Assembly: GCA_030432295.1 (NCBI GenBank)
Contig: JAUIHI010000025.1
Span: 1 to 64,000, forward strand
Length of the DNA stretch: 64,000 nt
Direction of reading: 5' to 3'
Source: Anaerolineae bacterium
Lineage (GTDB): Bacteria > Chloroflexota > Anaerolineae > Caldilineales > Caldilineaceae
Shown here: one piece after another, positions 33,149 through 41,864 of the stretch
Layout: each line of letters begins with the position of its first letter
How positions within the stretch are numbered: position 1 is the stretch's first letter
The notes under the pieces: generated by a model
Told to the model about the DNA's origin: nothing
Seen by the model: the letters and a program-made list of their open reading frames with translations, nothing else
The model's database searches: none
Program-made: the position numbers and the translations under genes

Positions 33149-34453
33149 CTACCCCAACGCCTGCGCCACAAACTTCACATCATCCCACAGCCCTTCCTGC
33201 ACATAATAGACTCGCACCTCCCCCGTGCGTAGCTGCTCGGCCTGCTGGCCCACATAGCGCAGACCGCCCACATCCAGCGAAAACTCTTGGGAATTGGGCA
33301 CAAAGCCGTCGGCGAGGATGCGCTTCTGGATGGCCGCGTCTTTGTTGAATCGTATGCGCTGATTGGCCCGGCCCGCGGCCACGAGACTGGCCCGCAGTAT
33401 ACCCGCGTTGACCGCTGTCGCTGGTGGTGTCGCGGGGGTGGGGGGTGGCGCGACCGGAGGCGGGACAACCGCTCCCGCCGCGCTGGTAGCTCCACCAGCG
33501 CCAGCGGAATGCCACTGTTTCTCCGGCGGCACCGGCTGGGGAATGGGCTGATCCGGCCCTTCCCGATTCAATTTCTCCAGCCGATTCATTACCCCGCCCA
33601 GATGCTCGAAGCTGTGCCAGGGCGAGACCGCGCCCACCACAAAAAGACAGGCCCCCATCACATACTCATCCCGCATCAGTTCGTGGTTGTACCAGAGCAG
33701 GGATCGCCAATACTGCTCTTCTGGCACAGGATGGCTCTCGTGCCAGGGGCCTACATCCTCGCCGCCGGAGACGCCCTGGGTCATCCCGCATTCGGTGATA
33801 ATGACCGTATGCTTGTTGCCATACTTGGCCCGCACCCCCTCCAAATCCATCGTGCGCCGGTAGCGCAGGGCCAGCCACATCCCCTCTTCGCCCTTCTCTT
33901 CAATATTGGACTTGTGCAGCCGCCACAGGTCGGGGAAATCGTACTCGTGAAAGCCCAGATATTTGTAGGTTTCCAGTGTCCCGGCGAAGTGGTCCAGAAA
34001 GTCGCTGCCCCGCATATTGCCCGTGGCAAAGTTCATGGCAATCGGCTCGAAGCCACCGGCCCGCAAGCGCTCACCGTAGGCCACCTGAAAATCGTCATAC
34101 TTGCGCTTCTGGTCCGTGTCCACGTGGCCGGGCATCACTTCGTTGTAGGATTCCCAGGCGTCGAAGAGGGGACGTCCATTGATATGGGCGTTGTTGGCCT
34201 CCAGCCCTAGTACCTTTTCGGCATAGCGCTTGCCAATCCCCTTGGGATCGTCCACAAAGCGGCTCTGCTGCTCATTGGGTACGTAGTCCCGTCCGATCAG
34301 AAAGACATCCGGGTGAAACCCCCGCACTTTTTTCCAAAAGTCGATGTTGGAGTCCATCGACTTGATCACCCGGGGCTTGAGCCGCCGGATGGCATCCAGC
34401 ACGTCATCCCCGGTGCGGTTGACGTGAAAGCCATATTTGTGAAACTGTGACAT
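33149..34453 (-). CDS. Glycoside-hydrolase-like TIM-barrel protein with Pro/Ala linker
   Basis: The 434-residue protein shows a clan-A-type layout. 'KSMDSNIDFWKKVRG' leads to 'FDAWESYNEVMPG', whose Asn-Glu is where the acid/base residue is expected, and 'HTVIITECGMTQG' offers the nucleophile Glu. A Pro/Ala/Thr linker (about 330-365) joins a short C-terminal domain ending 'LWDDVKFVAQALG'. There is no signal peptide. It is the downstream neighbour of a larger protein with a similar barrel. Substrate unknown; the two Glu positions are read by eye, not by alignment. Confidence 0.7.
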   Translation of the reverse strand: MSQFHKYGFHVNRTGDDVLDAIRRLKPRVIKSMDSNIDFWKKVRGFHPDVFLIGRDYVPNEQQSRFVDDPKGIGKRYAEKVLGLEANNAHINGRPLFDAWESYNEVMPGHVDTDQKRKYDDFQVAYGERLRAGGFEPIAMNFATGNMRGSDFLDHFAGTLETYKYLGFHEYDFPDLWRLHKSNIEEKGEEGMWLALRYRRTMDLEGVRAKYGNKHTVIITECGMTQGVSGGEDVGPWHESHPVPEEQYWRSLLWYNHELMRDEYVMGACLFVVGAVSPWHSFEHLGGVMNRLEKLNREGPDQPIPQPVPPEKQWHSAGAGGATSAAGAVVPPPVAPPPTPATPPATAVNAGILRASLVAAGRANQRIRFNKDAAIQKRILADGFVPNSQEFSLDVGGLRYVGQQAEQLRTGEVRVYYVQEGLWDDVKFVAQALG

Positions 34454-34475
34454 TGAGCACCTCCGGTGGGTAGCA

Positions 34476-34546
34476 GGTATTGGATATCAGATATTGGGTA
34501 TTTCGTAGTGATACAGAAGGCGCGTCACTGGCAAATATCCAATACC
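34476..34546. repeat. Inverted repeat between the two glycosidase-like genes
   Basis: 'ggtattggatat' pairs exactly with 'atatccaatacc' over a 47-base loop that holds another partial copy, 'atattgggtattt'. It may attenuate transcription between the two genes. Confidence 0.65.
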
Positions 34547-34558
34547 CAATTCCTTTTG

Positions 34559-37348
34559 TTACGGCAGCCACCGCCCCGGCTCTTCCACCGGCGGCGGGGT
34601 GGGCGCATAGCGGGGAATATCCCGCATGGCCTCCAAGTCCCGGCCATAGAGGACGAGATTGAGTTTGGATTGGTCCAGGAATGGCATGGGATCGCAGAAG
34701 CCGCCCCAGCCATCTTTGCGCGAGTAGGGGTCGATGCGGATGCTGAAATGGAGATGGGGTCCGGTGCTGTTGCCCGAATTGCCCGACTCGCCCAGCACTG
34801 TCCCTTTACCGACCGCCTGTCCGGGCCGCACAATCGATTTGTTCAAATGGGCGTAGTCCGAGTGGCCCCAGCGATGGGTCACCCGCACCCAATTGCCATA
34901 GCCGCCGGGCAGGAAGTCAGCGTAGCTCACGGTGCCTGCGTCCGCGGCCAGGATGGGCGTGCCAACTGGCGTGCCAATGTCAATGCCGTTGTGTCCCTTC
35001 AGGGGCACGCCGTCGTAGGGGAACTGGCCGTATATCTGGGGGTTCTCTCCCCACAATTGAGTAATCGGGTGATTGCCCCTATAGGGCACGCCCAGGCTGA
35101 TCAGATTGCGGAAGATGGCCGGGGCCAGCAGCCGGATACCGATGGGGCTGACCTCCGCAATCCAACCATCCACGGCTGGATTGTCCACGCCGCTCACCCG
35201 CCACCAGCTAAGACCGTCGGCCTGGCGTGGACCCTCGGCCAGCTTCAGCAGTGCTTTGCTGGGGACAACCGCCACCACATCGCTGTCGGGTTTGCCCATA
35301 TAGCCCGGCGAGCGACGGGCATTCACATCGTAGGGGGAGATGTTCGTCACCGGCGCGCCGGCTGTGTAGGTGGCAACAGCAGTCGTCTCCACCGGCTTGG
35401 GCGGCGGCGGCGCACTCTTGCCCAGCAATTCGGCACCGTCCGTGCCCGACTCCGCGGCCCAGCCCACCAGCGCCCGATTCTGCGCGTCCGTATGGGCGAG
35501 ATGCCACCAGGTCAGGTCATCGGCCTTCTGCGGACCGGCTTTCACCAGCCCCGATTTGCCGTAGGCGATCTCCCCCGCGATGTCGTCGGGGGTTTTGCCC
35601 ACATAGCCTGGAGAACGGCGCAGGTTGACAAATGTCTGGGCGAAGACGGTCTCACCTGCCCGGAACTTGCCTGTTTTCCCCTCTCCCGCAGCGGGGGAGG
35701 GGCTGGGGGTGGCGGGTGCTGTTGCGCCCCCGCCCTGGGCCTGCTGGCTGGACGAGAGCAGAACTGTGCCGTCCACCGCCACCTGGGCCACCCAGCCGGT
35801 GGTTGGCTGTCGGTTCACCGTAGCCTGAATGCGCCACCAGACAATGCCGTCCACAATGCGCGGCCCCTCGGCCACAGTCGCCAACGCGTCCAGGGGCAGG
35901 TCGGCCACAATGTCGTCATCGGTCTTACCCCGGAAACCGGGCGTGCGGCGCAGACGGGTCGTGTCCAGGGTGAAAATTCGTTCCCCCACCGTGAAGGGCC
36001 TGCTGGGCGGGTCGCCTGCCGCCAGCAGAGGCGCGTTCGCACCGATGGCTTGGGCGGACCAGCCATCCGCGGTTGTGCCGTCGGCGCTGAGGCTGGTGAT
36101 GCGCCACCAGACCAGATTGTCCGCGTTCCGGGGACCTTGCATAATTTTGACTGGGGTGTGGGGCGGCAATTCGGTCAATACATCTTCCGCTGGCTTGCCC
36201 GCAGACCCGGGCGACTTGCGCAGGCGCACGATCGTCGTCGTGTGGGCGGCTGCCTCGACTGCAAAGGCCGCCACCCCCGGCGTCGGGTTCCAGCGATAGT
36301 CGTTCGCCAGCACTTCCTTGAAATCTTCGATGACGCCGTTTTTTGTCTCCATCACCCAGCGGTCGATATTGGGCCAGCGGTAGAGGATCAACGACCGGAT
36401 CTGCTGGTTGCCCGGCGTCTGGTTCCAGCGATTGATCTCGGCGTAGGCCGCTTTGACCCAGCCATTGTTGGCGTCTTCCCAGGGGTAATCCTCGTCGGCT
36501 TCAGTGATGTAGACGGGCAGGTGGCGCATATTGGCCGGAACTGCCTCCATAAAATCCCGGTAGGTAAAGAAGTGGTAGTGGCGGTTTTGGAAGGGGGGAT
36601 CCATCTTCCCGTCCGATGTCACCAGCGCCGGGTCTGTGCCGTGGGTGTAGGTGTGCAGGGTAATGCCGTCGCAGTTGTCCGGCCCCAGCGCGATGAGGAT
36701 GTCCTGAAAGTAGCGCACCCAATCCCCGTCCGGGTTGCCCGGATAGGCGGTGTTGTTGTTCCAGGGAGCCACCGAACCAATCAGCACCTGATCGTTGGCC
36801 CGGCCCGGTCGCTTTTTGATCTCCTGGCGGCAGAGGCTGTAGCAGCGGGCGTAGTCGCTGGGGGTGATGGCCTGGCCGTGCTCGATGCCCCGACTGAGAG
36901 GTTTCTCCGGATGGAGTGCGGCAAAGCGGTCCGGCAGGGAGCGCAACTCGCCGTCTCTGGATTTGGGGTCCGGGTCTCGGCTGAAGGGCAGGTCCGGGCT
37001 GGCGAAGGCGCCGGGCCGTTCTACCCAAAAATTCATTTCATTGCCGATGATCCAAATGTGGCAGCCCTGGCTGGCCTCGACAAAATTGCCCACCCGCCGG
37101 GCAAAGTCGGGGTATTTGTCCGGCGCGGGAATGGTTCCCTCGGGCTTGTAGGCGTTGTTGATCCGCACAATCACCCCATAGCCTGCGTTGGCCCAATTCG
37201 TGTAGTTGCCGCCATTGCGGGCGTTGGGATCGCTGCCCACACCTTCGGTAAAAAGCACCCATCCCTTACGCCCCACATCGGCCATGTGGTTCTCGCCGCC
37301 CGGCTCGTGCAGACCAAAAATGTAGGGGGATTCGTGTAGTGCTGACAT
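34559..37348 (-). CDS. Chimeric protein: glycosidase-like TIM barrel, four SH3-like repeats, M23 metallopeptidase
   Basis: The 929-residue protein starts at 37348, with 'cggaggaa' just upstream (37353-37360). Residues 1-340 form a clan-A-like barrel with Asn-Glu in 'WIIGNEMNFW' and Glu in 'VYITEADEDY'. Residues 355-690 hold four SH3-like repeats built on 'RRSPGYxGKxxxD' and 'GPxxxDxLxWWRI'. The C-terminal LytM/M23 domain keeps all zinc ligands: 'KGHNGIDIGTPVG', 'DYAHLNKS' and 'GPHLHFSI'. M23 enzymes cut peptide cross-links of peptidoglycan and SH3 repeats bind cell wall. No signal peptide is visible, so export, if any, is non-standard. It follows a kinase and a PP2C phosphatase gene. Confidence 0.82.
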   Translation of the reverse strand: MSALHESPYIFGLHEPGGENHMADVGRKGWVLFTEGVGSDPNARNGGNYTNWANAGYGVIVRINNAYKPEGTIPAPDKYPDFARRVGNFVEASQGCHIWIIGNEMNFWVERPGAFASPDLPFSRDPDPKSRDGELRSLPDRFAALHPEKPLSRGIEHGQAITPSDYARCYSLCRQEIKKRPGRANDQVLIGSVAPWNNNTAYPGNPDGDWVRYFQDILIALGPDNCDGITLHTYTHGTDPALVTSDGKMDPPFQNRHYHFFTYRDFMEAVPANMRHLPVYITEADEDYPWEDANNGWVKAAYAEINRWNQTPGNQQIRSLILYRWPNIDRWVMETKNGVIEDFKEVLANDYRWNPTPGVAAFAVEAAAHTTTIVRLRKSPGSAGKPAEDVLTELPPHTPVKIMQGPRNADNLVWWRITSLSADGTTADGWSAQAIGANAPLLAAGDPPSRPFTVGERIFTLDTTRLRRTPGFRGKTDDDIVADLPLDALATVAEGPRIVDGIVWWRIQATVNRQPTTGWVAQVAVDGTVLLSSSQQAQGGGATAPATPSPSPAAGEGKTGKFRAGETVFAQTFVNLRRSPGYVGKTPDDIAGEIAYGKSGLVKAGPQKADDLTWWHLAHTDAQNRALVGWAAESGTDGAELLGKSAPPPPKPVETTAVATYTAGAPVTNISPYDVNARRSPGYMGKPDSDVVAVVPSKALLKLAEGPRQADGLSWWRVSGVDNPAVDGWIAEVSPIGIRLLAPAIFRNLISLGVPYRGNHPITQLWGENPQIYGQFPYDGVPLKGHNGIDIGTPVGTPILAADAGTVSYADFLPGGYGNWVRVTHRWGHSDYAHLNKSIVRPGQAVGKGTVLGESGNSGNSTGPHLHFSIRIDPYSRKDGWGGFCDPMPFLDQSKLNLVLYGRDLEAMRDIPRYAPTPPPVEEPGRWLP

Positions 37349-37382
37349 TTGGTTCCTCCGTTCCATTCCTCGAATAGGGTTG

Positions 37383-37856
37383 TTACGCACTGCTCGCCGC
37401 GCTGCCCGTTTTGGGAACCGGCGGCAAAGGGTAGCTCATCTGGGCAATCGGATTGGGCTGTCCCTTCAGCCAGGCCAGCACGTGGGAGAGCACCTCCCGC
37501 GCTTCCAGCCCACTGGTGTTCAGCGCCAGGTCGGCATGTTGGCGGGCGTGGCGCAGCCGGTGTGCTTCAGTTGCCAGCCAGGCCGGGTCCCAGGAAACGT
37601 CCGGGCGGCGCTCGATCTGTGTCACCAGATCGATTTCCAGGTAGATCAGCAGGGCTGGTGGACGAATTTTGCGCCACATTTCTGCCATTTCGCTGTGTTC
37701 CTGGCTGGCCGCGCGGGCGTTATAGCCCTGTTCGCGCAGACCGTTCACCAGCGTTGATTTGCCCGCCGCGCTCACGCCGACTACTTTGATAAGAGGCAGA
37801 TTCTCCCATTCCGGTCGGTTTGGGGCCACATCGGTCTCTTTTCTGGGCTGGATCAA
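37383..37856 (-). CDS. Small P-loop kinase-like protein
   Basis: The 157-residue protein has a Walker A motif 'GVSAAGKSTLVNGL' and the layout of adenylate-kinase/AAA-type small kinases. 'LLIYLEIDLVTQIERRPD' fits a strand-helix after the P-loop, and 'RLRHARQHADLALNTSGL' resembles the lid and the 'D..i.t' strand of such kinases. It overlaps the upstream PP2C gene by 4 bases and ends 34 bases before the start of the chimeric M23 gene. The substrate is unknown. Confidence 0.75.
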   Translation of the reverse strand: MIQPRKETDVAPNRPEWENLPLIKVVGVSAAGKSTLVNGLREQGYNARAASQEHSEMAEMWRKIRPPALLIYLEIDLVTQIERRPDVSWDPAWLATEAHRLRHARQHADLALNTSGLEAREVLSHVLAWLKGQPNPIAQMSYPLPPVPKTGSAASSA

Positions 37857-38566
37857 ATGGGGAAGCTCACGGCCAATCGGCGGATTTCATCGCCCCGTTG
37901 GTTGCCAACCAACATCAGGACCAAAACGGTGCAATCGTCCTGGGCGCGTCCCTTATCCAGCTGCAGCGCGGTTTCCAGAATGGCGTCGGCCAGCCCCTGG
38001 GCCGATACGGAACCCTTGGCCTGGGCCGCCCGCACTACCGCTTCTACATCCATTGACTGGCTGCTGCGGGAGCCAGCGCTCAGGATACCATCGGTAAAGA
38101 CGGTCACACACAGACCTTCCGTCAGGGGGATTTCGGTGATGGCCGGTTTGGTGTTGGGGTGAATTCCCACGGCTTCGCAACTCTCTGTCAGCCATTCGCT
38201 CTGGCCGCCCCGGCACAGGAGAACCGGGCAACGGCTGTTGCGGCTGATGACCAGCGTCTGGGTCGTCAGGTCTACACTGACGATATTCAGTTCGGCGCTG
38301 ACTTTGCCCCCCCGGTGGGTGCGCAGGTAGTCGTGGGTGGCCCGGGCCACCGCACCGTCCCGCACACCTTCAGCCAACAGGCTCAGGGCCTTGCGCGCCA
38401 CCAGATTACTGATGATCTTGGCGCTGCGCCCGCTCCGTTGTCCATCCACCACCACCAGGCTGACACCGCCGTGGGGACGTTCCACCATTTCGACTGTATC
38501 GCCGCTTTCGCTGGTGGCGTATTTCCCGATCTTTGCCACACCAGCCTGAATCTCTAAATTTGTCAT
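37853..38566 (-). CDS. PP2C/SpoIIE-type protein phosphatase
   Basis: The 237-residue protein carries PP2C features: 'GDTVEMVERPHGGVSLVVVD' near the N-terminus, 'GLCVTVFTDGILSAG' in the middle, and the metal-binding 'AQDDCTVLVLMLVG' near the C-terminus. Its compact size fits the SpoIIE-like phosphatases that reset anti-sigma or other phospho-Ser/Thr signals. It heads a probable operon of phosphatase, P-loop kinase and chimeric M23 protein, with a 4-base overlap to the kinase. PP2C genes also recur in Chloroflexota conflict and signalling clusters. Confidence 0.82.
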   Translation of the reverse strand: MTNLEIQAGVAKIGKYATSESGDTVEMVERPHGGVSLVVVDGQRSGRSAKIISNLVARKALSLLAEGVRDGAVARATHDYLRTHRGGKVSAELNIVSVDLTTQTLVISRNSRCPVLLCRGGQSEWLTESCEAVGIHPNTKPAITEIPLTEGLCVTVFTDGILSAGSRSSQSMDVEAVVRAAQAKGSVSAQGLADAILETALQLDKGRAQDDCTVLVLMLVGNQRGDEIRRLAVSFPI

Positions 38567-38648
38567 GGCCTTGCACTATCTAAACATTAGTGAGGGGTTT
38601 TGTCAATGCGATCTTTTGTGGTCGATCCGGCTGTCACGCACGTTCCGT

Positions 38649-40271
38649 CTACTGCGCGTGCATAGTCATCGACACCTGGCCGGACGAAACTGTGCGCCCG
38701 GAATTGCCGCTGGCCGCCTGCACCTGGAAGGTGTAGCTCTGGCCCGCCGCGTCCCCAGGCACATCTACGGCGACTGAAATGATGCGCCGCTCGCCAGCGC
38801 CCACACCCACCGAGAGGGAAGTGTCGGCACAGTTGCCGTCATCCCGGCAGATGACCGCGTTCCACGGCCCGGTTTTGCCCAGATCGACAAACATTTCGTC
38901 GGCCAGGGAACCCGTATTTTCGACCTGTAGATTGACCTGGCAGCGCTGGCCCACGAAGCATTGCTTCTGGTTTCCGCCGTCTACCGTCACCTGCACCCCA
39001 TAGCTGGGGGGAATCGGTGTGGCCGAAGGCGTCCCCACAGGGGTCCACGTGGGGGTGGGAGTGAGAACCGGTGTGTTGGTCGGTGTGGCTGTGGGCACAA
39101 CTGTATTGGGCACCAGTTCCACAAAGACGGTGTGGGTCTCTTTGGAGCCGTCCTGTCGCAGCACATCCAGGGTAAAGGTTTGACCAGCCCAGCGCAGACA
39201 GACCTGGCTCTCCCCGTGGCCGGGCACACCCACATTGTCCAGGAAGACAGCCCGGGCATTTTCAACATCCCAGGAGAGAATAGTGCAGGCACCGGGCAGG
39301 ACCGACTGGTTGGCCGCCCGGAAGGAGACAGTGGGCAGCACAAAATCCGGCGTACCTGTGGCCGGGACGCTCCCAGGCACTGGCGTGCCGGGATTGCCTG
39401 GTGTGCTGGTGGGTACTACAAATTCGGGCGTCGGGCGGCGGGTCGGCGTGGGCGGGGTGTCGCCGGGCTGGGTGATGACGAGATTGCCTGCCACCGCGGT
39501 TGCCAGCGCCGGGGCCAAGGGATCGACTGTCTGGTCGGCGGGTGTGGGCGTTGTGATCACCACCGGCCCCACCGGCTCGCTGCTGTCTTGGGTCGGCGTC
39601 ACCGCTTCGGGGAAGGCAAAGGTGGCCGAGGGTGTGGGCAGTTCGGTCACAATCACAAGGGGTTCTGCTCCCGGTTGTGGTGTCGTCTGCGCTGCCGCGG
39701 TCTGTTGCGCCACAGATAATTGGGTTTGGGGCTGCCCGGTGGCAGTGACGAGCACAAGCACTGTACCCGGTTCGCTGGCGGCTGGTTCGCTGGCTGCTCT
39801 TTGGGAGATAGCGGCGATGCCCTGGCCCACCATCCGCCAGCCCGCATAGGCCGCCAGTGAGCCGCCACACAACATAAATACGAGCAGCAGCGTAGCCACC
39901 CCCGCCCACACGCCCAGGCGGGATGGGCCACGCTCTGGCCCATCAAAGCCCAAGTCGTCGCCCAATCCCAGCCCAGATCCCACAGGCAAGCCGAGTACTG
40001 ACATTTTCTCGGCGGAGTCATCTTCCAATGTCAGCGCGCCGGGCTGGGATTGAAGCAGGCGAAAGCGCGGGCAGAGCCGGTGGCTTTGGCCCAGGCAATA
40101 GGTGGCCTGATCCCGCAGGAGCAACTGATCCCGGCTTTCCAGCCCGTCGTCGGCGGGATCGATCAGATGCACCACCGCGCAGTGGTTTTCAAAGCTGGGA
40201 TAGATGGCCGGGTCGCACCGATTGCCATCGGCATCGACCGCGCCCACGTGGGGGCAGATGGGTTGGGTCAT
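38649..40271 (-). CDS. Membrane-anchored protein with Cys-rich N-terminus, Thr/Pro linker and Ig-like C-terminus
   Basis: The 540-residue protein starts with a cysteine-patterned cytoplasmic-looking segment: 'ICPHVGAVDADGNRCDPAIY', 'FENHCAVVH', 'YCLGQSHRLCPRF'. I recall this pattern before LysM- or TP-linked domains in Chloroflexota. One membrane helix follows ('WAGVATLLLVFMLCGGSLAA', about 125-145), then a long Thr/Pro/Val linker. Two beta-rich domains come next: one with 'CTILSWDVENARAVFLDN', and a CARDB-like one ('NLQVENTGSLADEMFVDLGK' with paired Cys). It probably displays a binding domain outside the cell. No enzymatic motif is seen. Confidence 0.7.
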   Translation of the reverse strand: MTQPICPHVGAVDADGNRCDPAIYPSFENHCAVVHLIDPADDGLESRDQLLLRDQATYCLGQSHRLCPRFRLLQSQPGALTLEDDSAEKMSVLGLPVGSGLGLGDDLGFDGPERGPSRLGVWAGVATLLLVFMLCGGSLAAYAGWRMVGQGIAAISQRAASEPAASEPGTVLVLVTATGQPQTQLSVAQQTAAAQTTPQPGAEPLVIVTELPTPSATFAFPEAVTPTQDSSEPVGPVVITTPTPADQTVDPLAPALATAVAGNLVITQPGDTPPTPTRRPTPEFVVPTSTPGNPGTPVPGSVPATGTPDFVLPTVSFRAANQSVLPGACTILSWDVENARAVFLDNVGVPGHGESQVCLRWAGQTFTLDVLRQDGSKETHTVFVELVPNTVVPTATPTNTPVLTPTPTWTPVGTPSATPIPPSYGVQVTVDGGNQKQCFVGQRCQVNLQVENTGSLADEMFVDLGKTGPWNAVICRDDGNCADTSLSVGVGAGERRIISVAVDVPGDAAGQSYTFQVQAASGNSGRTVSSGQVSMTMHAQ

Positions 40272-40290
40272 CGACTTTTCTGAGAAATAT

Positions 40291-40326
40291 CAGAAGTTCG
40301 ACTTTTCAGAAAAAGTCGAACTTCTG
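40291..40326. repeat. Dispersed palindrome, family A (copy 3)
   Basis: Perfect 16-base arms 'cagaagttcgactttt' / 'aaaagtcgaacttctg'. It lies just downstream of the CCA-adding enzyme gene and upstream of the membrane-protein start. Confidence 0.9.
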
Positions 40327-40334
40327 GCGTAGTT

Positions 40335-41864
40335 TCACATTTCGCGTTGCAGCAACAGTTCGGAGGCCAGGGCCAACGCTTCGTCCGCGCTGGTCACTTC
40401 GCCTGCGGCCTGGGCTTCTGCAATAGATTCTAACAGATAACCCATCATTCGCCCCGGTGCGAGATCGAGCGAACGCATTAGTGTATTGCCGTCCACCAGC
40501 GTATTGCCCGCGACGGCTGTATTGGGCGCAAAGGCAAAGTCGATGATGCCTGTGATGCCGTTCAGATATTCGCCCCAATCGCCACCCCTGGCCTTGCCGG
40601 GAGCCTGTCGGTCGGCCAGGGCCAACAGCAGCACATCCAACCCCGTGCGGTCGCCCTTTTCGCCTGTGGCTGTGGCACGCAGGAAACGGTAGCAGGCCCG
40701 GCGGCTGATGACCCCATCGGGGAAGGCGTCGGAGAGGTGGTGGGGGCGCATGTGGGCCGCGGCCACGGCCTGGGCCACCTGCACCTCCCGGCGGCTGAAG
40801 CGGAGGGCGTCGCTGCGCTCGGCGGCAATCGTCGCGCTGACATCTTCGTGGCCGAAGAAGCGGATGCGGCGCTCGCCGGTTTCCGCCACTTCTTCGGAGA
40901 AAGCCGCGGGTTTGCCTGTGTCGTGGAAGAGGGCGTGCCAAACCAGCCAGCCCGCCCGGCTGTGGCCCGCGGAAAGCTCCTCGGCAAAATGGATTGCCAG
41001 TTTTTCCTGCCAGGGCGACAAGGCAACCTGCAAATCGGCATCGGGCAGACTGTCGGTTTGACCGGTCAGCCAGTCGCGCAGGGCCGCTGCGTAGTTCATC
41101 ACCTGCACTGTGTGGCCGAAGACGTCCAGGTGGTGGGGCGGACTCTGGCGGATGTGGTCTGTGGCCGCGACTTCGGGCAGTACGTGGGCCAGCAGCCCCA
41201 GCCGGTGCAGTTCGGCCACCGCATCGCCGGGGCTGGGCAGGGCAAGGATTTTCCATAGCTCGTCCCGCTGGCGCTCCGGGCTGGCCTGGGTCACCTGGGC
41301 GGCCAGCGGCTGAATCTGGCGCTCTGTCCCGTCCTCAATCGCAAAATCCAACTGCCCGGCAAAGCGGACAGCGCGCAGCATCCGCACTGGGTCCTCAGCC
41401 AGACTCTGGGGGCTAACGGCCCGAATCAGCCGTGCGCGCAGATCGTCGGCTCCGCCCCACAGATCGATCAGCCGGGGTGGCTGGTTCGGGCGCAGTTCCA
41501 GGGCCAGCGCATTGATTGTGAAATCGCGCAGGGCCAGATCGTCGGCCAGTTCCCCCCGCAGCGCGGCCAGATCGCAGACCAGCGGGGGCGCGTCCTCCCG
41601 GTTCAGGACAATCCGGGCCACATCCCGCTCTGCGTCCAGGGGGTAGTAGGCCCAGCCCAGCCGGTCCGCCACCCGGCGGGCGACCGGCAACACCGGACTT
41701 TCCAGGGCCAGGTCCAGATCGGTGACGCCTGCTTTGCGGCCCAGCAGGGCATCCCGCACCGCACCACCCACCACATATACCGGTTCCCGTTGGGCCAGGA
41801 GTGTTGTCAGGACCGCTTCAAATTCCGGCGCGGCCCAATTTTCAATCGTCTGCTCACTGTTCAT
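40335..41864 (-). CDS. cca: CCA tRNA nucleotidyltransferase / poly(A) polymerase family with HD domain
   Basis: The 509-residue protein has the class II nucleotidyltransferase head ('YVVGGAVRDALLGR' and the catalytic 'VTDLDLALE' DxD), the flexible-loop region 'RDFTINALAL', and 'RMLRAVRFAGQLDF'. It also has a C-terminal HD hydrolase domain with 'HALFHDTGKPAAF' and 'FFGHEDVSA'. It adds or repairs the 3' CCA of tRNA. The HD domain makes it the larger bacterial form with phosphohydrolase activity. It starts one base after the CHAT gene stop, so it is probably co-transcribed. Confidence 0.93.
   Translation of the reverse strand: MNSEQTIENWAAPEFEAVLTTLLAQREPVYVVGGAVRDALLGRKAGVTDLDLALESPVLPVARRVADRLGWAYYPLDAERDVARIVLNREDAPPLVCDLAALRGELADDLALRDFTINALALELRPNQPPRLIDLWGGADDLRARLIRAVSPQSLAEDPVRMLRAVRFAGQLDFAIEDGTERQIQPLAAQVTQASPERQRDELWKILALPSPGDAVAELHRLGLLAHVLPEVAATDHIRQSPPHHLDVFGHTVQVMNYAAALRDWLTGQTDSLPDADLQVALSPWQEKLAIHFAEELSAGHSRAGWLVWHALFHDTGKPAAFSEEVAETGERRIRFFGHEDVSATIAAERSDALRFSRREVQVAQAVAAAHMRPHHLSDAFPDGVISRRACYRFLRATATGEKGDRTGLDVLLLALADRQAPGKARGGDWGEYLNGITGIIDFAFAPNTAVAGNTLVDGNTLMRSLDLAPGRMMGYLLESIAEAQAAGEVTSADEALALASELLLQREM

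Noticed and set aside
34466-37339. 957-codon open frame on the plus strand opposite the glycosidase-SH3-M23 gene
   Set aside because: It is antisense to a gene with clear domains and shows no recognisable domain; long antisense frames are expected at this GC content.
39000-39700. Gly-rich plus-strand frames opposite the Thr/Pro linker
   Set aside because: Complement of a low-complexity coding linker; no ribosome site or family.
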